From Capitulum mitella (lineage: Eukaryota; Arthropoda; Thecostraca; Pollicipedomorpha; Pollicipedidae): a DNA stretch of 64,000 nucleotides. This document shows positions 1 to 12,344 of the stretch, one piece after another. A program made the position numbers and the translations under genes. The notes beneath the pieces were generated by a model that worked only from the letters and a program-made list of their open reading frames with translations, was not told the DNA's origin and ran no database searches. The DNA lies in assembly GCA_030062745.1 (NCBI GenBank), contig CP099852.1:19277949-19341948 (forward strand), in the 5' to 3' direction. Position 1 is the stretch's first letter. Each line of letters starts with the position of its first letter.

Positions 1-300
1 GGCGGCGCTGAGGCGAGCCTGATCGCGGGTGAGGGCGGCGGGATGAGGTGGAGCGGAACGTCGCAGCTGACGTACGGTGAATGTTAACGCGTGGGAGCAG
101 ATGAATGACGCGTTGAAGTGACTTCTGACAGCAGAGAAGTGACCTCTGGCAGCAGACAAGGTGTCCCGGAGTTACGTCATCGCTAAGGGCTGAAGAGGAG
201 AGTGCGGCAAGAGCACTTTTTAACGTGCGGTCCTCATTTGGATTTGGGTAAGGGGTGACCAGCCATGTTAGGATGGACTCTGGCAAGGCATGACAATGAC
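1..300. other. galactokinase intron 6, window edge
   Basis: This is intron sequence following exon 6 of the minus-strand galactokinase gene. I searched the minus strand for the final exon (glycine-rich GHMP motif 3) and did not find it, so it must lie left of the window. Confidence 0.5.
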
Positions 301-573
301 CTGATCCTCTGAGCCTCACATGAGCGAAAACTTATTTTCACCTGAGTCATGACTTTCAAGCGAATGAACCTGAGTAAGTCGTGACTCTTACCTGAGTGAG
401 TCATGACTCTCACCTGGGTGAGTCGCGGCCCTCAACTAAGAGAATCATCACTTTATCCCACTCAAGTCATGACTCTAACATAAGTCAAAAGGCTAGCCTG
501 AGTGGGCCATGACCAACCTAACCCAGTCGTGACTCTTTCGTAACTCCCACCTGAGTGACTCATGACTCTCGTT
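301..573 (-). repeat. minisatellite built from the galactokinase exon-6 donor site
   Basis: About eight degenerate copies of a 20-30 bp unit are present. On the minus strand the exon-6 end reads GAGAGTCATGAGTCACTCAG followed by GT; a copy ending at 392 reads GAGAGTCATGACTCACTCAG followed by GTAAGAG (19 of 20 identical). Other copies end CAG|GTGAGAG, CAG|GTTCAT and CAG|GTGAAAA. The array therefore repeats exon end plus 5' splice site within the intron. Some copies have lost the GT. Confidence 0.8.
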
Positions 574-701
574 CATCAGCCGGCCGGCCGTGACGAAGTC
601 GCCGCGTTCGAAGGCGGCCGCCGCCGCCTCGGTGCGCGCTATCTCCGTGATCACGTGACGAGCTCGCCGGAAGTCCTCCTCCGAGAGCTCCGACTTCCGC
701 T
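551..701 (-). CDS. Galk1: galactokinase exon 6 (residues 264-312)
   Basis: The acceptor is CACACAG|AGCGGAAG and the donor CACTCAG|GTGGGAG, phase 2. It encodes [15 protein letters not shown], an alanine run and [12 protein letters not shown]. Its last 20 nucleotides are repeated, with variation, several times in the following intron. Confidence 0.9.
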
Positions 702-3672
702 CTGTGTGACGCGGAGTAGGACAGCGTGGTGTGAGACAGGCGGGGAGCAGTACGGTGGAGTGAGCACGTGGTAAGTCGACCGTGAATGAGGATGCGGTAT
801 AGAGGAGTGGGGTAAGAGCGTGCAGTGAGAGCAGGACTTCCGTCAGGGGAGGCGAGGAACTGGAACAAGAGCGAAGAGCAGAAAAACTGCGAGCAGAGAT
901 CAGGCAATGACATGACATGCAGGTGGGATATACGGTGAGGGCGGGAAGTGAAAGATTGATGTGAGAGCGCTTTTTAAGGTCGTGGAACAGTAATGCAAAA
1001 TGTGAGACCATAGCACAGAGACAGAAGTGACAAACCAGCCTAGAGGGGGGTGGGGTACTGAGTTGGATTAATCCGCTGTCGAATTCAAAACCATTCGCAA
1101 AAATACTTCATCCGCAGTTGAGCGCCCTGTCCAGGGTACCATGACTTCTATGTTGGCTTAGAACCCTGACAGAAAAGACGAACATTTTCGACATCGTTGG
1201 ACGAAAAATCATCAGAAAAACATGTCAAATGAGGCAGTTATTGCCCAGAGACCCGAGGACTAGTTTCAGGTGTATGTAAATATGAGCCAGCGCCCTATGT
1301 GACGACTCCGTCTGCGGGCGATTGGGACAGCACAGGTACAGTCTTCTCTCACCGCCGAGCAGTTCCAGTGTAGCGTCCCTGAGCGACTTGACACCCAGAA
1401 GCTCGGCCGCCAGGTGGCAGGCTCGGCGCCGGCTGGGGTACTCGGAGCCAGTCAGTGTGTGGCGCACGTTCGAGTTGGTGATCAGCACTGACACCTGGTG
1501 GTCGGCCAAAGGGACTAGCGTCGACTCCAACGACCTGAAGATGGCAGGGGAAACAGGTTATCATGCGCAATGCGTGAGGGGATAAAATCCGTCTGTTCTT
1601 TGCGGTCTCAGAAAATTTACATTGCGGGGTTTAATGCCGAGCGGTTAGAGAAATAAACTTGCAATGAAGAGTGTGGCCGAACGGGCGAGGCTGCCCAGCT
1701 ATATATTTTTTTTTGCCTGATCGGGTGAAACTAGTTCAGCATACGGTCCCAGTCGAAATAACAGGCACCAGTGACAAAACAAAAACCATCAGCAGAGAGA
1801 CAGCCACCACACAATCAAGCAGTCACCACGCCCAGGCAGCCAGCGCATGTAGGCGCATCTAATGTTTCGAAACGGTACAATCGCACATGTTTCATCAATA
1901 ACGTGTTCTCTGGCCATTTGCGTTATCAGAATTCGCGCAAATTATCGCTTCGCCTCTTCACAGATACTTCAGATGACATGTAAAACAAACTAACGTAAGT
2001 GCTCCCTATCCAGACTTATTGCTCATACACAGTTTAATTTAAACACCAAGAGGAGGTTATTTTTATGATCGCAGGAACAGAACGAATATAACGTACTTGA
2101 GCGGCGTCCAGAGCATGCCATTTAGGCCTGTCATTGGACAGTTATCACGCAATCTCCTTCTTCTTGCCAATCGCTTAATTTCCCCATTTTTTTGCTTCCT
2201 GCTGCATGGATGGTCACTATCACCCGTCGTTATATTTTCACTTCTCTCCCCATTTTCTCTCACGTCTCTCCTCCACCGGAAATCCCAAGCACATTCCCTC
2301 TGCACCCAGCACAAATGTCCATAGGTACGTGCTGTCCCAGACGCGAAGCTCGTTACCAGCCCCGTGTTCGGTTCCAGTTACCGACCGACTAACCCCCTTC
2401 GGCTTATCATGAGAAGGGGAGCGGGGGCACGGCGTTTTCAGTCTTTTGAAGCACAGCTTGATGTACCCCTCCCCCGGCACACCAGGTCAGCATCCAGGGA
2501 GTTGGAGCCTACGCCTGCCTCCCCACGATTCACGGTCGCTGAGAAAGCCAGTGAGAAAGCCAGAAAGCCTCTCACCTACAGTCGATGAGAAGCGCGTTGT
2601 CCTTTTGTCCCATTGACGAGATGAACTGGTCCATGATGCCGCACGGCATTCCCGGGAACTCGTGCTCAGCCTTCTGGCACTGCAGGGCCTTCTCTTTCAG
2701 GCTGAAATGGCAGCCACACCGGGTCAGTGGCTGCTAAATCGTGCCGATCGCAGGTAAAAGGAGCCTCTGAGTTTTCGCGCAAATGAGAAGGCTTGCGATG
2801 AGCTGATGTGTTCATGGCTCACACTGTGCGATAACGAGAGTGTTGATTTTTACGAATGACTGCGGGCGGCAGATCGCGAATTTGGAAAGATTTTGTTTCC
2901 AGTCAGTACGCCGTTCCTCGTGGACCCCGCTCCGTTTTCAACCTACTGGATATTCGAAACAGAGCCACCCCTAAGTTCGGATAACAGTTAACAGCCGCTG
3001 ACCTGCGACTGTGAGGCAGAGCTGACGACCATACCATTCTCTGACGAATGGTAGGGTCGTCATTGTATTCAGTAAACCTTTCATTCACTGACGAACCGCA
3101 CTTCGCACGACCCCGGTGTCAAACATCAAAACTTTGATCTCCACTGGCAGTTCAGGTTCCACATGACCACGAAGCCGGAAGCTCCAACCACGAATCAACC
3201 CCAGACACCACCGTCCATGGACCCATAACCTTGTCCACAAATCATTCGCTGACAAGGCTGTAAACACAGGAAGCAGGCCAGTCGGCGTCGATCGAGCGTC
3301 AACCGAGACGCGCGCCGCACGCTCGCCTACCTCTCGGCCCTGCGGCCGGTCAGCGCCTCCAGGAAGGTGTAGAGAGCCACCTCGAGCGAGGCAGAGCTCG
3401 AGAGGCCGGCTCCCAGCGGCACCGTGGACGCCAGCACCGCCTCGAACGGCTCGACGCCGCCTGTCGGGCGAGCCGGTCAGTCTCGTCCGGCGGCTCGTGA
3501 CCGCCAGGGAGCGGCAGCGAGTCGGCTGTGGTCACGTGGGGGGGCGTTGCACGCCTCTGCGATGGCTGAGGATAAGCATGTGCATTGCGAGTGGGCTCCG
3601 CCAGATGAGGACGAACGGTGGAAAGTCCTTAGCTTTTCGCAGTAAGAATGGGAGACACATGGAATGAATATA

Positions 3673-3717
<45 letters not shown>

Positions 3718-6700
3718 AGCACATGACAGGGACGAAAAGCTGGCCGCAGACAAATTGGACGCACCAGGGTCAAAGTCAACGTCACTGCTTGGCGGCTGCC
3801 AACCCACCACGCCCCTATCCGAAGGCCAAATCAGAGAGATTTCGATTTAACCACAGGAGGATTTAACCACAGGACGTCACATGGCAGGAACGCTAATCAA
3901 ACCTGGCCAACGGCTGCCACCAGAGGCTGACCGATAGCAAAGGGGGACAAAAGAGCGGTTCGTCTGTAACGGCAGCCAGTCAACATCGCCTACGGCCGAG
4001 ACGCAGCCCATTCCCAGCCTGTCCGTGTTTTGGCTCGCCGCCAACTCCAATCACCCGTGCACGTGGCCGATATTTTGGGACGCGTCTCGGCTTTAATCCA
4101 GCGCGCCGGACATCGACCCCCCGCATGGCGGCCACCGCGCGGCCGGCGACGCCGCTGCCCTGCGCCGACCGCCGCACCTTTGAAGTTGGCGACCACGCCC
4201 TTGACGTAGTTGGACCAGGCCGGCGGGCCGGGCTTGAGGGGGGCAGTCGCCGGCGGCGGAAACTGCACAGTCAGCGGCTGGTCGGCGCCCGCCGCCGTCG
4301 TGGTCACGTGACACTGGCCAGTGGCGGCCGGCCCGCCGACCACCACCGTCACCAGCGGCAGCGCCTGGGGGCACGGGGGCCGGTCACGGCGACGCGGGCG
4401 AGGAGTCGGGTCAGACGGGGTCAGGTCGGAGCGGCGCCTGTTGAGAGGAACGTTCGATATGAACGATGATCTAGGGAGCTTCAAGACGGAGGGGTCTCGT
4501 GGAAATGACTTCGCCTGAGGGTATATAGATCGAGTCAGACTGCCTGTTTCGGGTACACGGAGAGGTGATGATGATCTAAGTCTGAACGATTGTGCGTACA
4601 GTGGTCAAACTGTGTGCCCGAGGACACAGAGGTCGGATCAGAAAGTAGGGGTACAGATATGAGATACCGCATCAGAGACTCTGAGGTTCGCAAATCTCAT
4701 AATTACACGCGGGGTCACAGAAGGCACACCAGGGCCAGTGACCGAGCACGTGTCAAAACAAATAGCTTGGGTCATACACAGATCACCCGAAGGTACATGG
4801 ATCAGGTATGAGCGGAATTTCCGGCTGGAACCAGCACGAATGAAGACTCGGCATCTGAGCGTACTGAGGGTGGACGATACGTCAGGGCTGAGCACAGCTG
4901 CTGTTCATGATAGTGAATGGAGTTAACGCCGAATACTTTGACGACATTCGCCATCGCTGCAACTCCTCACTCGGCACCAGACACAGCACCACTCTTCCTC
5001 AGTCGTCACAACGCCCTCCCCATCCCACGCTATCGCACACGCACACACTCACGCACATACACTCTCCTCACCTCCCGACGCAGAGCCATCCAAGGTCAGA
5101 ACGCCAATAAAAGGACACGCGGCAGATCAACAAATCATTCGCAGTCGGCACGCATCGGGTGCATATATCTGTCCGCACACCAGATAGCGTCGGCAAACAT
5201 GATAAAGTGGCGTGAGGGAGAAGGATCATCGCGGCGTTGGGCCAGGGACTACGCTCGCCTTTATGGGCGTCAGCAATCGACACAGGTTTCCGTCATGTTT
5301 CATGGCGTGTTTTACGGTCACAAGCTGATCTGCCATGGCAACTGCAAGGAGGCAGAACAAGGCAGACGAAAAAGTACAAGCAGGATGCAGCTGTGTTTGT
5401 TTTCCAGACGGATAATATGGAACAATAACAATGGCAATCACGGGTCGTAAATGCCAGCAACACAACGATTACATCGGTGACAGAAAAGCTCCCGCAAAAG
5501 CGCTGTCTCAAAACCGTGAAGCTACTGCATCCTATACCATCTCATTTGCCCGTATGCCTGTAACACGAGACAAGTCGCCTAGTCTCATTGGAGACCCACT
5601 GTGTGCAAGACTATAACAGTTTTGTAATGTTTTGTGTCTGAGACCACATGACGGCCTTGAATACCATTCTAGTAGTTTTCACGACCTCTGCGGGCAATAT
5701 AAAATAATAAGCATAGTTAGCGGCATAAGCTGTCGTGGTACATTTGGTAACTGGAGAGCTTCCCTCACCCCTAGTAACTGTAGCTGGCCCGCGGGTCAGC
5801 TGACAACTGGCCAACATATAGCCAAGCTATCACGCGTCGTGCCGCACCCCTGGCGGCACATTAAACTTTAGCCACAAAATCGGCCGTTTCCCGGGATTAC
5901 ACGATCTGTTGTAGGGCCAGAGTCCACGCAATAAGCTATTATTAACATGGGTTCCGATCCCCTATATTACCCCGGCATTCCAAATGGGACCATTCGGATC
6001 AAATTTGCACACGCAAAAAATGTGCACAGTAAGAGGTACAAGATATCCTCTACATTAACGAGTATCACCTTGAACTCCCACGAACAGACTTCCTCTCATA
6101 AAATTCGGCCTCGCTCAGCGCCGGGTAAATATTAAGAGATGGCGGACCAGACAGTCTGAAGGCTTCTATAAAAAGCTGGCGAAAGACGGAATGCTGAATT
6201 CCGAGAAGGCAAACGGCGCTGTGGTATTTGGGATAAATCAGCAGCCTTATTGACCAGGGTGGAAGAAGGCTGAGATTCGAGGAAAATAGCTCCTGGGCGG
6301 ACAGAAAGCTGGCTGAAATTCTCGGATTTGGTGAGGGTGTTAACCACGGCAAAAAAAAACGAAAAAATGTCACAATTTAAAGTCAAAACGGGTACCTGAA
6401 CAACCCAGTTGGCCATCCAGATGCACCATACGCCATCGAAGACCGAACTATGACAAATTCAAAAGCGAAAAACCACAAATACACATTGAAAACATAGCGG
6501 CCACAAGTTATACTCCCCACCACGTCAGGGACCCGGTCAACGAGCAGCTATCGTAAACTGCCAAGACCAGCCATGGTATCCCCATTTGACCCATACGCCA
6601 GCGCATATTCCATACCAACATAGCACTTGCCGTGAAGAACAACAAAACTTCTCATGAGCTGCAGCTACTAAGCACCGTTTTCCAATAACTGCCGCTAGTT

Positions 6701-7124
6701 GGCCGCTATAACGGCTGATTCCACGCCACGGCTGGAATTCCTGGGAGAGCGGAAGGGGATGGAAAAGTCTAAATCCTCCAAAACTGAAAAAATGCAGCAC
6801 TGGGTTTTGTGAAAATGACTGGATAGAAACGGTCTGAAATGATACAGAGAATCTTTCCCCGCCCTCCCCCCCCCCCCCAAAGTATTCGAGGGTATGCCCC
6901 CGAAGATATAACACCCCCAAATAGCCTCCAACTAACGCCCCAAAATAACGCCGCGTGCTGACCATGGGGAAGACAAAGCCGTCGTTGTAGTCGGTGTGCT
7001 CGCCGATCAGGTTGACCCGGCCCGGCGCGCAGGCGGCCACGGTCGGCGGGCGGCCGTGCTCGGCGTGGAAGGCGGCCCGCGCCTGCTCCAGCAGGCTCGC
7101 CACGGAGGGGATCGGCTCGGCCAT
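551..7124 (-). CDS. Galk1: galactokinase, six exons, C-terminal exon(s) outside the window
   Basis: Galactokinase phosphorylates galactose with ATP to galactose-1-phosphate, the first committed step of the cytosolic Leloir pathway. Exons 6963-7124, 4178-4364, 3331-3460, 2576-2701, 1353-1534 and 551-701 join in frame through AG/GT borders of matching phase, giving 312 residues of a family usually near 390. The sugar-binding signature [16 protein letters not shown] is at residues 35-50. The GHMP ATP-binding motif [11 protein letters not shown] is at 131-141. GIMDQF at 181-186 carries the expected catalytic Asp184, and [10 protein letters not shown] and FRRARHV follow. The start at 7124 has a strong context (CGCGCCATGG); an in-frame ATG at 7178 would only add an unconserved leader. 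The third GHMP motif (glycine-rich) should be in the missing exon. No frame break is seen, so the gene is probably functional. Intron 6 holds a tandem array derived from the exon-6 end. Confidence 0.93.
1353..1534 (-). CDS. Galk1: galactokinase exon 5 (residues 203-262)
   Basis: The acceptor is CATCTTCAG|GTCGTT and the donor CTCGGCG|GTGAGA. It encodes [20 protein letters not shown] and then [19 protein letters not shown], a well-conserved stretch of galactokinases. Confidence 0.92.
2576..2701 (-). CDS. Galk1: galactokinase exon 4 (residues 161-201)
   Basis: The acceptor is CCATTTCAG|CCTGAA and the donor GACTGTAG|GTGAGA. It encodes [19 protein letters not shown] and ALLIDC, including the catalytic Asp184 of the family. 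The exon is too short to stand out as an open frame and was found by family pattern and splice phase. Confidence 0.92.
3331..3460 (-). CDS. Galk1: galactokinase exon 3 (residues 118-159)
   Basis: The acceptor is CCCGACAG|GCGGC and the donor CCGAGAG|GTAGGC. It encodes the GHMP-kinase ATP-binding motif [19 protein letters not shown]. Phases fit exons 2 and 4 (split Gly117 and Ser160). Confidence 0.93.
3675..3712. repeat. (TA)n microsatellite in galactokinase intron 2
   Basis: An uninterrupted TA dinucleotide run. Confidence 0.95.
4178..4364 (-). CDS. Galk1: galactokinase exon 2 (residues 55-116)
   Basis: The acceptor is CCCCCAG|GCGCTG and the donor TTCAAAG|GTGCGG, phase 1. It encodes [11 protein letters not shown], the QFPPP segment and WSNYVKGVV, all conserved in animal galactokinases between motifs 1 and 2. 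Intron 1 upstream is about 2.6 kb. Confidence 0.92.
6963..7124 (-). CDS. Galk1: galactokinase exon 1 (residues 1-54)
   Basis: The exon runs from the initiator ATG to the donor ATG|GTCAGC and ends in phase 0 after FVFPM. It carries the galactokinase signature. Reading past the donor quickly loses similarity to the family, which supports this border. Confidence 0.93.
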
Positions 7125-7788
7125 GGCGCGCGGTCGACAGCTACCCCTGCTGCTACCTGAGGGGATGGAGACGGTCATTCATGGGGTGCAGCGCCGGCCA
7201 TTATGCCGTTTGGGGAAGGGGAGTTTGCATTCCTGCGCGTAGTGCCTCGTTTGCAGGTTTCCATGTGGAATATAACGCCTGGACTACAAAACGGAGCAAA
7301 TAAAACATACCATCATGTGCATTAGGTAGGTACGTACAAAAGAATATGTCCAGGGCTATTTTACCCTCGTGGATTGCGTGGAAGATATGCGGGACGTTTG
7401 TCCCTTTGCACTAATGGAAGAAAGAGAGCATTCATTTATGCATGCCTGTCACGCGCGCCATACGCATGACAACCAAGCTTAACAACCAACCATATCAAAA
7501 CGAACGTAAAAGTAATTACGCTCCATTGGAGAAATGCTTGAAAGCAACAGACAGCAGCTCTTTACAAACTCACCTCACCAAGCACGGACTGGTACAACAC
7601 CCGCCCGCCGGGCTATCCACACACTGAGCGCACAGCGCGGGCAGCCCGCCAACACTGCAAGCCACTTCACAGGGCCTGCAGAGCCGTGATCAACCGAGCT
7701 GGGTGCAAAGAGCACGGGCGGCACGTGGCGGCCGCCCCAGCCAGCGTTCGTGGGCAGTGTCCGCTGGCTGGGAAGTCTGCCTGGGAAC
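7125..7788. other. region upstream of galactokinase
   Basis: This is the presumed 5' flank of the minus-strand galactokinase gene. I see no clear TATA box or initiator and no coding segment; the promoter is presumably here but cannot be placed. Confidence 0.3.
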
Positions 7789-7944
7789 CAAGGGTGCAGC
7801 CAGGATTTTCTTAAGGGAAGGGTGCCCGGAGCTGGGTGTGAATTGAAATCGTACGAGAACCACCTGCTGGGAAAACGATGTGCAAGGGTTTTCACAAAAA
7901 CGCGGGCCTAAGGGGCCCCGGCCCCCTGTTCGGCTGTGTCGGTG
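7789..7944 (-). mobile_element. hAT-like MITE, family 1
   Basis: A 156-bp non-coding element. Its ends are imperfect inverted repeats of the type CAGGGGCGCAGCCAGG. It is flanked by CTGGGAAC (7781-7788) and CTGAGAAC (7945-7952), an 8-bp target duplication with one mismatch. Copies of the same family lie at 9323, 35596 and 41040. Assignment to hAT rests on the 8-bp duplication and the CAG-type ends. Confidence 0.8.
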
Positions 7945-7972
7945 CTGAGAACCGCTAGGCTCAGGACGTTAA

Positions 7973-9183
7973 CTCGCGCACGACCGTCGGTCGGCGACGA
8001 TCACGTCCGACTGGGGGGCAGTTGACCTCCCCCTCTCTAACTCACGAACGGTTAGTCGCATGACAAAAATGAGCAGACCGTTGGAGGGCTTGTGGCGAGC
8101 AGAGCTCGAAACTGGTCTCATTTTTAGTTTTAGATAATATGTAAGAAATTAACGCCCTATATATGTTTTCTCATAGCCGACTGCGTGAGACCGAGAAACG
8201 GCCTGAATCTCAAGGGATGTGGCTAATAAAGCATAGGTAGAGGCGCCAACGCACAAGAAAAGGTCCATAGATGCCGATACACGTCTAATTTCTCAGATTT
8301 GTTCAATATATACGAGGAAACGTTCAGTTAAAGACACGGCAATTTCCACGCCAGTTGTCGACGGACGCCGCAGACGTACGCAGTAAGAAATTACCGGGAA
8401 CTAACTTCGGCGTTCCTTTATTTTCGCGACATCAGCCTATCCATGTAAATTTTGTGGATCTTAGTGTTTCTAGTGATGGTTTCTCATGATTAAATTTTGG
8501 AAAAATTCATTAATTACCAGTCTACACAACTGGCGGAGCTTTATTCGCGAGAGCCTGTTTATTTTCAAAATATGCAATTTTCGAAACGTTTCGAGGTTCT
8601 TGGTATTACTCACGCCTGTGGAAGCCAGTTCTGCCATTTTCTACCCATTCTGAGTAATTCATCACTGATTTTGATTGTGGTACATTTTGGCTCAAAATAG
8701 TTATTCGTGACCTGACCTTAGGTCAAGGGCTGGAAGTCACTGATTCTTTGCCCATTGATGGTAACCAGATGCCTGCTTCACTCCACACTTAAAATGTTAT
8801 GGAAAATTCCGCCCATTTCCGAAAAAACGACACGTCTTAAAAATGGGCTTGACTTTAGGTTAATGAACCAGAAAATTCCGAAAAATCTGAGATATCAGAT
8901 TTATTGCATCTATTAAGATCACTCATCCCTGAAGGTATTATTGTGATATCTTGTTTTTTTCGAAAAAGGTATAGGATGCTAAACTTTTTTGGGCATAGGT
9001 ACGTTTGACCTGACCTAGGTCAGACAGCTGACTTGACCTGAGGTGAAAGCTTTGACACAAGGTGTAAAAATGACCAAGTGAAAGGTTCACGAAGTTTCGT
9101 GGCGCTGTGTTTGTTCGTTCTTTCGTAATCCCAGAAAACCTCAGGAGGGGGCGGTCAGCCGCCCCTCCCCAGTCAGGGGCGGG
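7973..9183 (+). mobile_element. TTAA-flanked non-coding element, family A, near full length
   Basis: About 1.2 kb without coding capacity, with TTAA at 7969-7972 and 9184-9187 and G/C-tract ends (GACTGGGG... and ...CCCCAGTC). TTAA targets and CCC/GGG outer ends suggest a non-autonomous piggyBac-like element. A second copy (inverted) at 24135-26480 and a fragment at 29420 share its body, with its many GACCT/AGGTC words. The left edge is less certain than the right. The TTAA at 8328-8331 corresponds exactly to the insertion point of another element in the 24-kb copy. Confidence 0.7.
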
Positions 9184-9322
9184 TTAAACAGTGAATTTAA
9201 TGTGGGTTCTGGCAAGGTCCAGGATAGATCAGTGTCGCCACAGGAGGATGAAGGACGTGTTTTTCACGTTCCCATACAAATTTGCCATTTGCATTACCAC
9301 CATAGCTATGGGTGGAAAATTG

Positions 9323-9506
9323 CACAGGCGCAGCCAAGGGGGTGCGGGTCCCCCAGCCTCAGCCCCCCCCCCCCCCGCTTATGTCCGCATTGTTTTGTGA
9401 AAACCATCGCACTGGTCTTCCCGGCAGGCAGTTTTCGTACGATTTCGGTTCACACTGATCTTCGCCTCGTCCCCACCCCCCTAAGAAAATCCTGGCAGCG
9501 CCCCTG
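9323..9506 (+). mobile_element. hAT-like MITE, family 1
   Basis: Starts CACAGGCGCAGCC and ends GGCAGCGCCCCTG. The 8-bp flanks are GAAAATTG and GAGAACTG (6 of 8). It contains a long C tract and the shared GAAAACCATCG and AAGAAAATCCTGG blocks. Confidence 0.75.
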
Positions 9507-10177
9507 GAGAACTGTGTTCGAAGTTGGTGTGACGGTCAAGTCGGTCAGTCCCATATATTCCGTACCCTCCCCCCTTTATTTTCTTGTCGGATTTCAACCA
9601 TTTACTTTCTATTTCGATAAAAATTACTTAAAAAGAAGCTTTTTCGCCAGTTACAAGTTCATACCGAAACCCACCGCGTAAACCAGCAATGAGGAATGCA
9701 GCAAGCTAAACCGCACGCACTACCCGCCCACTGGACTGGAGCACTCTTTGATGACATCGTGCCATAATGTGTATGTTGCTGTTGCGTGATTTATTGCTCA
9801 TTCTGTTCTTTGTAATCATGCCAAAAACAAAAATCTGGGATGTGGATGGTTCCATGTGACACTCAGTTTTGGAAACACTGTTAAAAATTGTGGCGGAGGC
9901 CACACCCGTCCCACCGCATTCTCCAGCGATGACTCAAGCACAACTGCCACAGACGGGTCGCCAGTTGAAAAAACGTCACCAGCCCATTAGTGCTCCCAAA
10001 ACTATCGGAAAACTGGAAGCCCTCACCCAAACGACTGGTTCTGCACACAGCGCCCAGGGAAGCACAGCATGGAAACAAATGTTCGAGAGTTATCGGCGGG
10101 AAGCAGCACCTCTGCACCCGTACGCTGAAAACCCACCTGTTTTCTCGTCCGTACGAACAGCCCGAGGCTTCACTGTC

Positions 10178-10246
10178 GGTGGACAGATTTCGGACAGTTC
10201 GGTGGACGGATTTCAGCCAGTTCGTTGAACGGATTTCAGACAGTCC
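10178..10246 (+). repeat. 23-bp unit x3
   Basis: Three adjoining 23-bp units at 10178-10200, 10201-10223 and 10224-10246 share the core GATTTC(A/G)G(A/C)CAGT. They differ at several positions, so the array is not recent. Confidence 0.75.
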
Positions 10247-10844
10247 ACGGCACGGCACCACCCGACGCCGCCGCCACAGCCGCAGCCTTATCGCGACGGT
10301 GGCGCCTCGGTCACTGCCTGCCGCGTAACCCCAGCCCCGTCGTCCGTGCGCAGCTGTGGGCCCCGAATGACTCCCCTCCCCCCTGATGACGGGGTGGGCG
10401 GGCCGGGGGCGCGACCGTCAAGGTTACATCTGACGACCTCGGAGCATGGTAATGGATCGGCCGTCGGCATCGAAGGCACATGCGGGACGGTGAAAAAATA
10501 AATGCACCTGGTTTTGCATTAACATTTTAAGAAATACAACTCTTAAGAGTCACAAACTATTTATTAAAAGTCATAGCCTCGAGCCATTTTGGCTCTTTAT
10601 CAGAAATCCTTGCCGTCTCTGACACCGCCCATGGCTAACTGCACTCATTAGAAAAACGACCCGGCCCGTATCGCAAGTGTAAAATAACCAGGCCTGGCTA
10701 CGCCCGTCCTCCAGAGTGTGAGCGCGGCTGTCTGCTCGGTATCCTCAGCTCAGTTCAGTTAACGAACGCACAGACCGGTCCCGAGCAATGTTAGCCAAAC
10801 TTGTGTCTGATTCCGCTTCGGGGAGAATCGATTTCGGATCCGGC

Positions 10845-11130
10845 GCTGGCTTGCAGGATAGATTCTGATTCTGAATCAACGCGGTTTTCTAAAACTGAAT
10901 CAATCCCGTTACCGAGTAAAAATGAAATGAGTTGGTTCCGGAACGCTCCCGCTCATATCCATCAGATTGGATTAAGCCATTGGAATCGATGCTTATTCTA
11001 AAGCAGAAGACAATCGTATGGTTCAGTTCTGACTCTGATACCGGCACCTATCAGTGGAATTAATTCCGATTCTGACCCTGACCGGAACGGTATCGATTCC
11101 AAGGTCGATTCTGATTCCGATGGAATGGAG
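10845..11130 (+). repeat. degenerate GATTCN-rich tract
   Basis: The hexamer GATTCY or GATTCC recurs many times with drift (GATTCTGATTCTGAATC, CGATTCCAAGGTCGATTC, GATTCCGATGG). It looks like an old decayed 6-12 bp array. Confidence 0.55.
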
Positions 11131-12344
11131 CGGAAATCTGGCGTTAGCCGCTGTCGCCGTTAGTGAGCCCGTTGGTCAGGTCACCGCACACACGATGGAC
11201 ACGCTTGCTAAAGGACTTATAAAAGCTTCGACGCCAAGCATTGGAAGTGCACCTTGAAGAGAACCATGGCTGCCAGTGACTGTGCAAGAACATTAGCATC
11301 GAAATGAAACCGGGTCAGTGTGTCGCCAAAAATTTTGGACGGAATTCCACTATTTAGTTTCGCACGTTCATAATCACTGCTGCCGCAGAACTGCGCTCCA
11401 GGCCGCCGCCAGGGCCGTGAATGGATCGACGGCGACGCAGCGCCAGTGATGCGGTCCCGGGCCGGGTGGCTGCTGCTTGCTGGACGGAAGCACCCTCTCC
11501 TCACTTCCCCGTCAGACAGTTTCGATGCCTGCCGCGTGGTCTGGTGTCGGTCCGAACTCTTTTGATTTGTATGGGACAATTCATTGTTGTGGAATGAATG
11601 AGACAGGTTTGAACAGCATTAACCTTCGCGGACGAGGGGGATGGTGGCCACCCCCAAGCAGTTTTTGCGTGGCCACGGTGAAACGGCACAAGGCGCCACG
11701 AAATTTTGCATAGCTGACGATACATTAACTTGAAAAAGAGTGACCCAGATCATCTCAAATCACCGAGCCATGACTTCATAAATGAAGGCCCTCAGAGTCA
11801 TTTTTGCGCCAGCTGTCGTTTTTTTTTTTTACTGTTTTAGGACAACAGGCAAACATAAACGGCAGATGATGTGCATTCCGACGGTGGTTCAGATTGGTAC
11901 TCCACATGCAAATAGGTCACTTTCGATACGTCGATGGCCTTTTCAAGATCAAACGAGATCAGTGACCTAAGAGGATCGTTTTGGGCCGTAGACCGTTTCA
12001 ATAATGGTTTTTGGCACAATATGATGGGAAGCCGATTTTAGGTCTATATGGCCCCAGATGTCTTTTTTACCGCCGATAAATCAACCTATTATTCCCAAGC
12101 ACCCCGTTTGATTTGACCTAATAGGTCACTGGTTGACCTGATGGGGTCAAACCGGGTAATGTTGGATTCCTTGGGCGCACAGCTATCGATTTCATTTTCT
12201 TCGGAGCCGCTAGCTTAATCAGAAGCCAAACAGCAAGGGGTGCCTACCACACCCCCACCCCTCGTCATGGGTGCGAGTGAAAATCCCTCCCGTCCGGCGG
12301 GGGTCAAATCGCACCGAAAAGACAGAGCTTACCAAAGTTCTTAC

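Larger units (their letters stand above)
9507..12344. other. non-coding stretch with small repeats
   Basis: No exon with family similarity is visible on either strand. The open frames here are short and interrupted. It contains a 23-bp triplication and a GATTC-rich zone (listed separately) and a few AGGTCA-type words. Confidence 0.4.

Noticed and set aside
335-573. TGAGTCA-like words as an AP-1 enhancer cluster
   Set aside because: They are explained by repetition of the exon-6 end; the motif itself is part of the coding sequence, so regulatory meaning is not supported.
7125-7178. Upstream in-frame ATG of galactokinase
   Set aside because: It adds an unconserved leader; the ATG at 7124 has the better context and family-typical N-terminus.
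9202-9681. 159-codon plus-strand frame
   Set aside because: It runs through a MITE including its C tract and has no protein motif.
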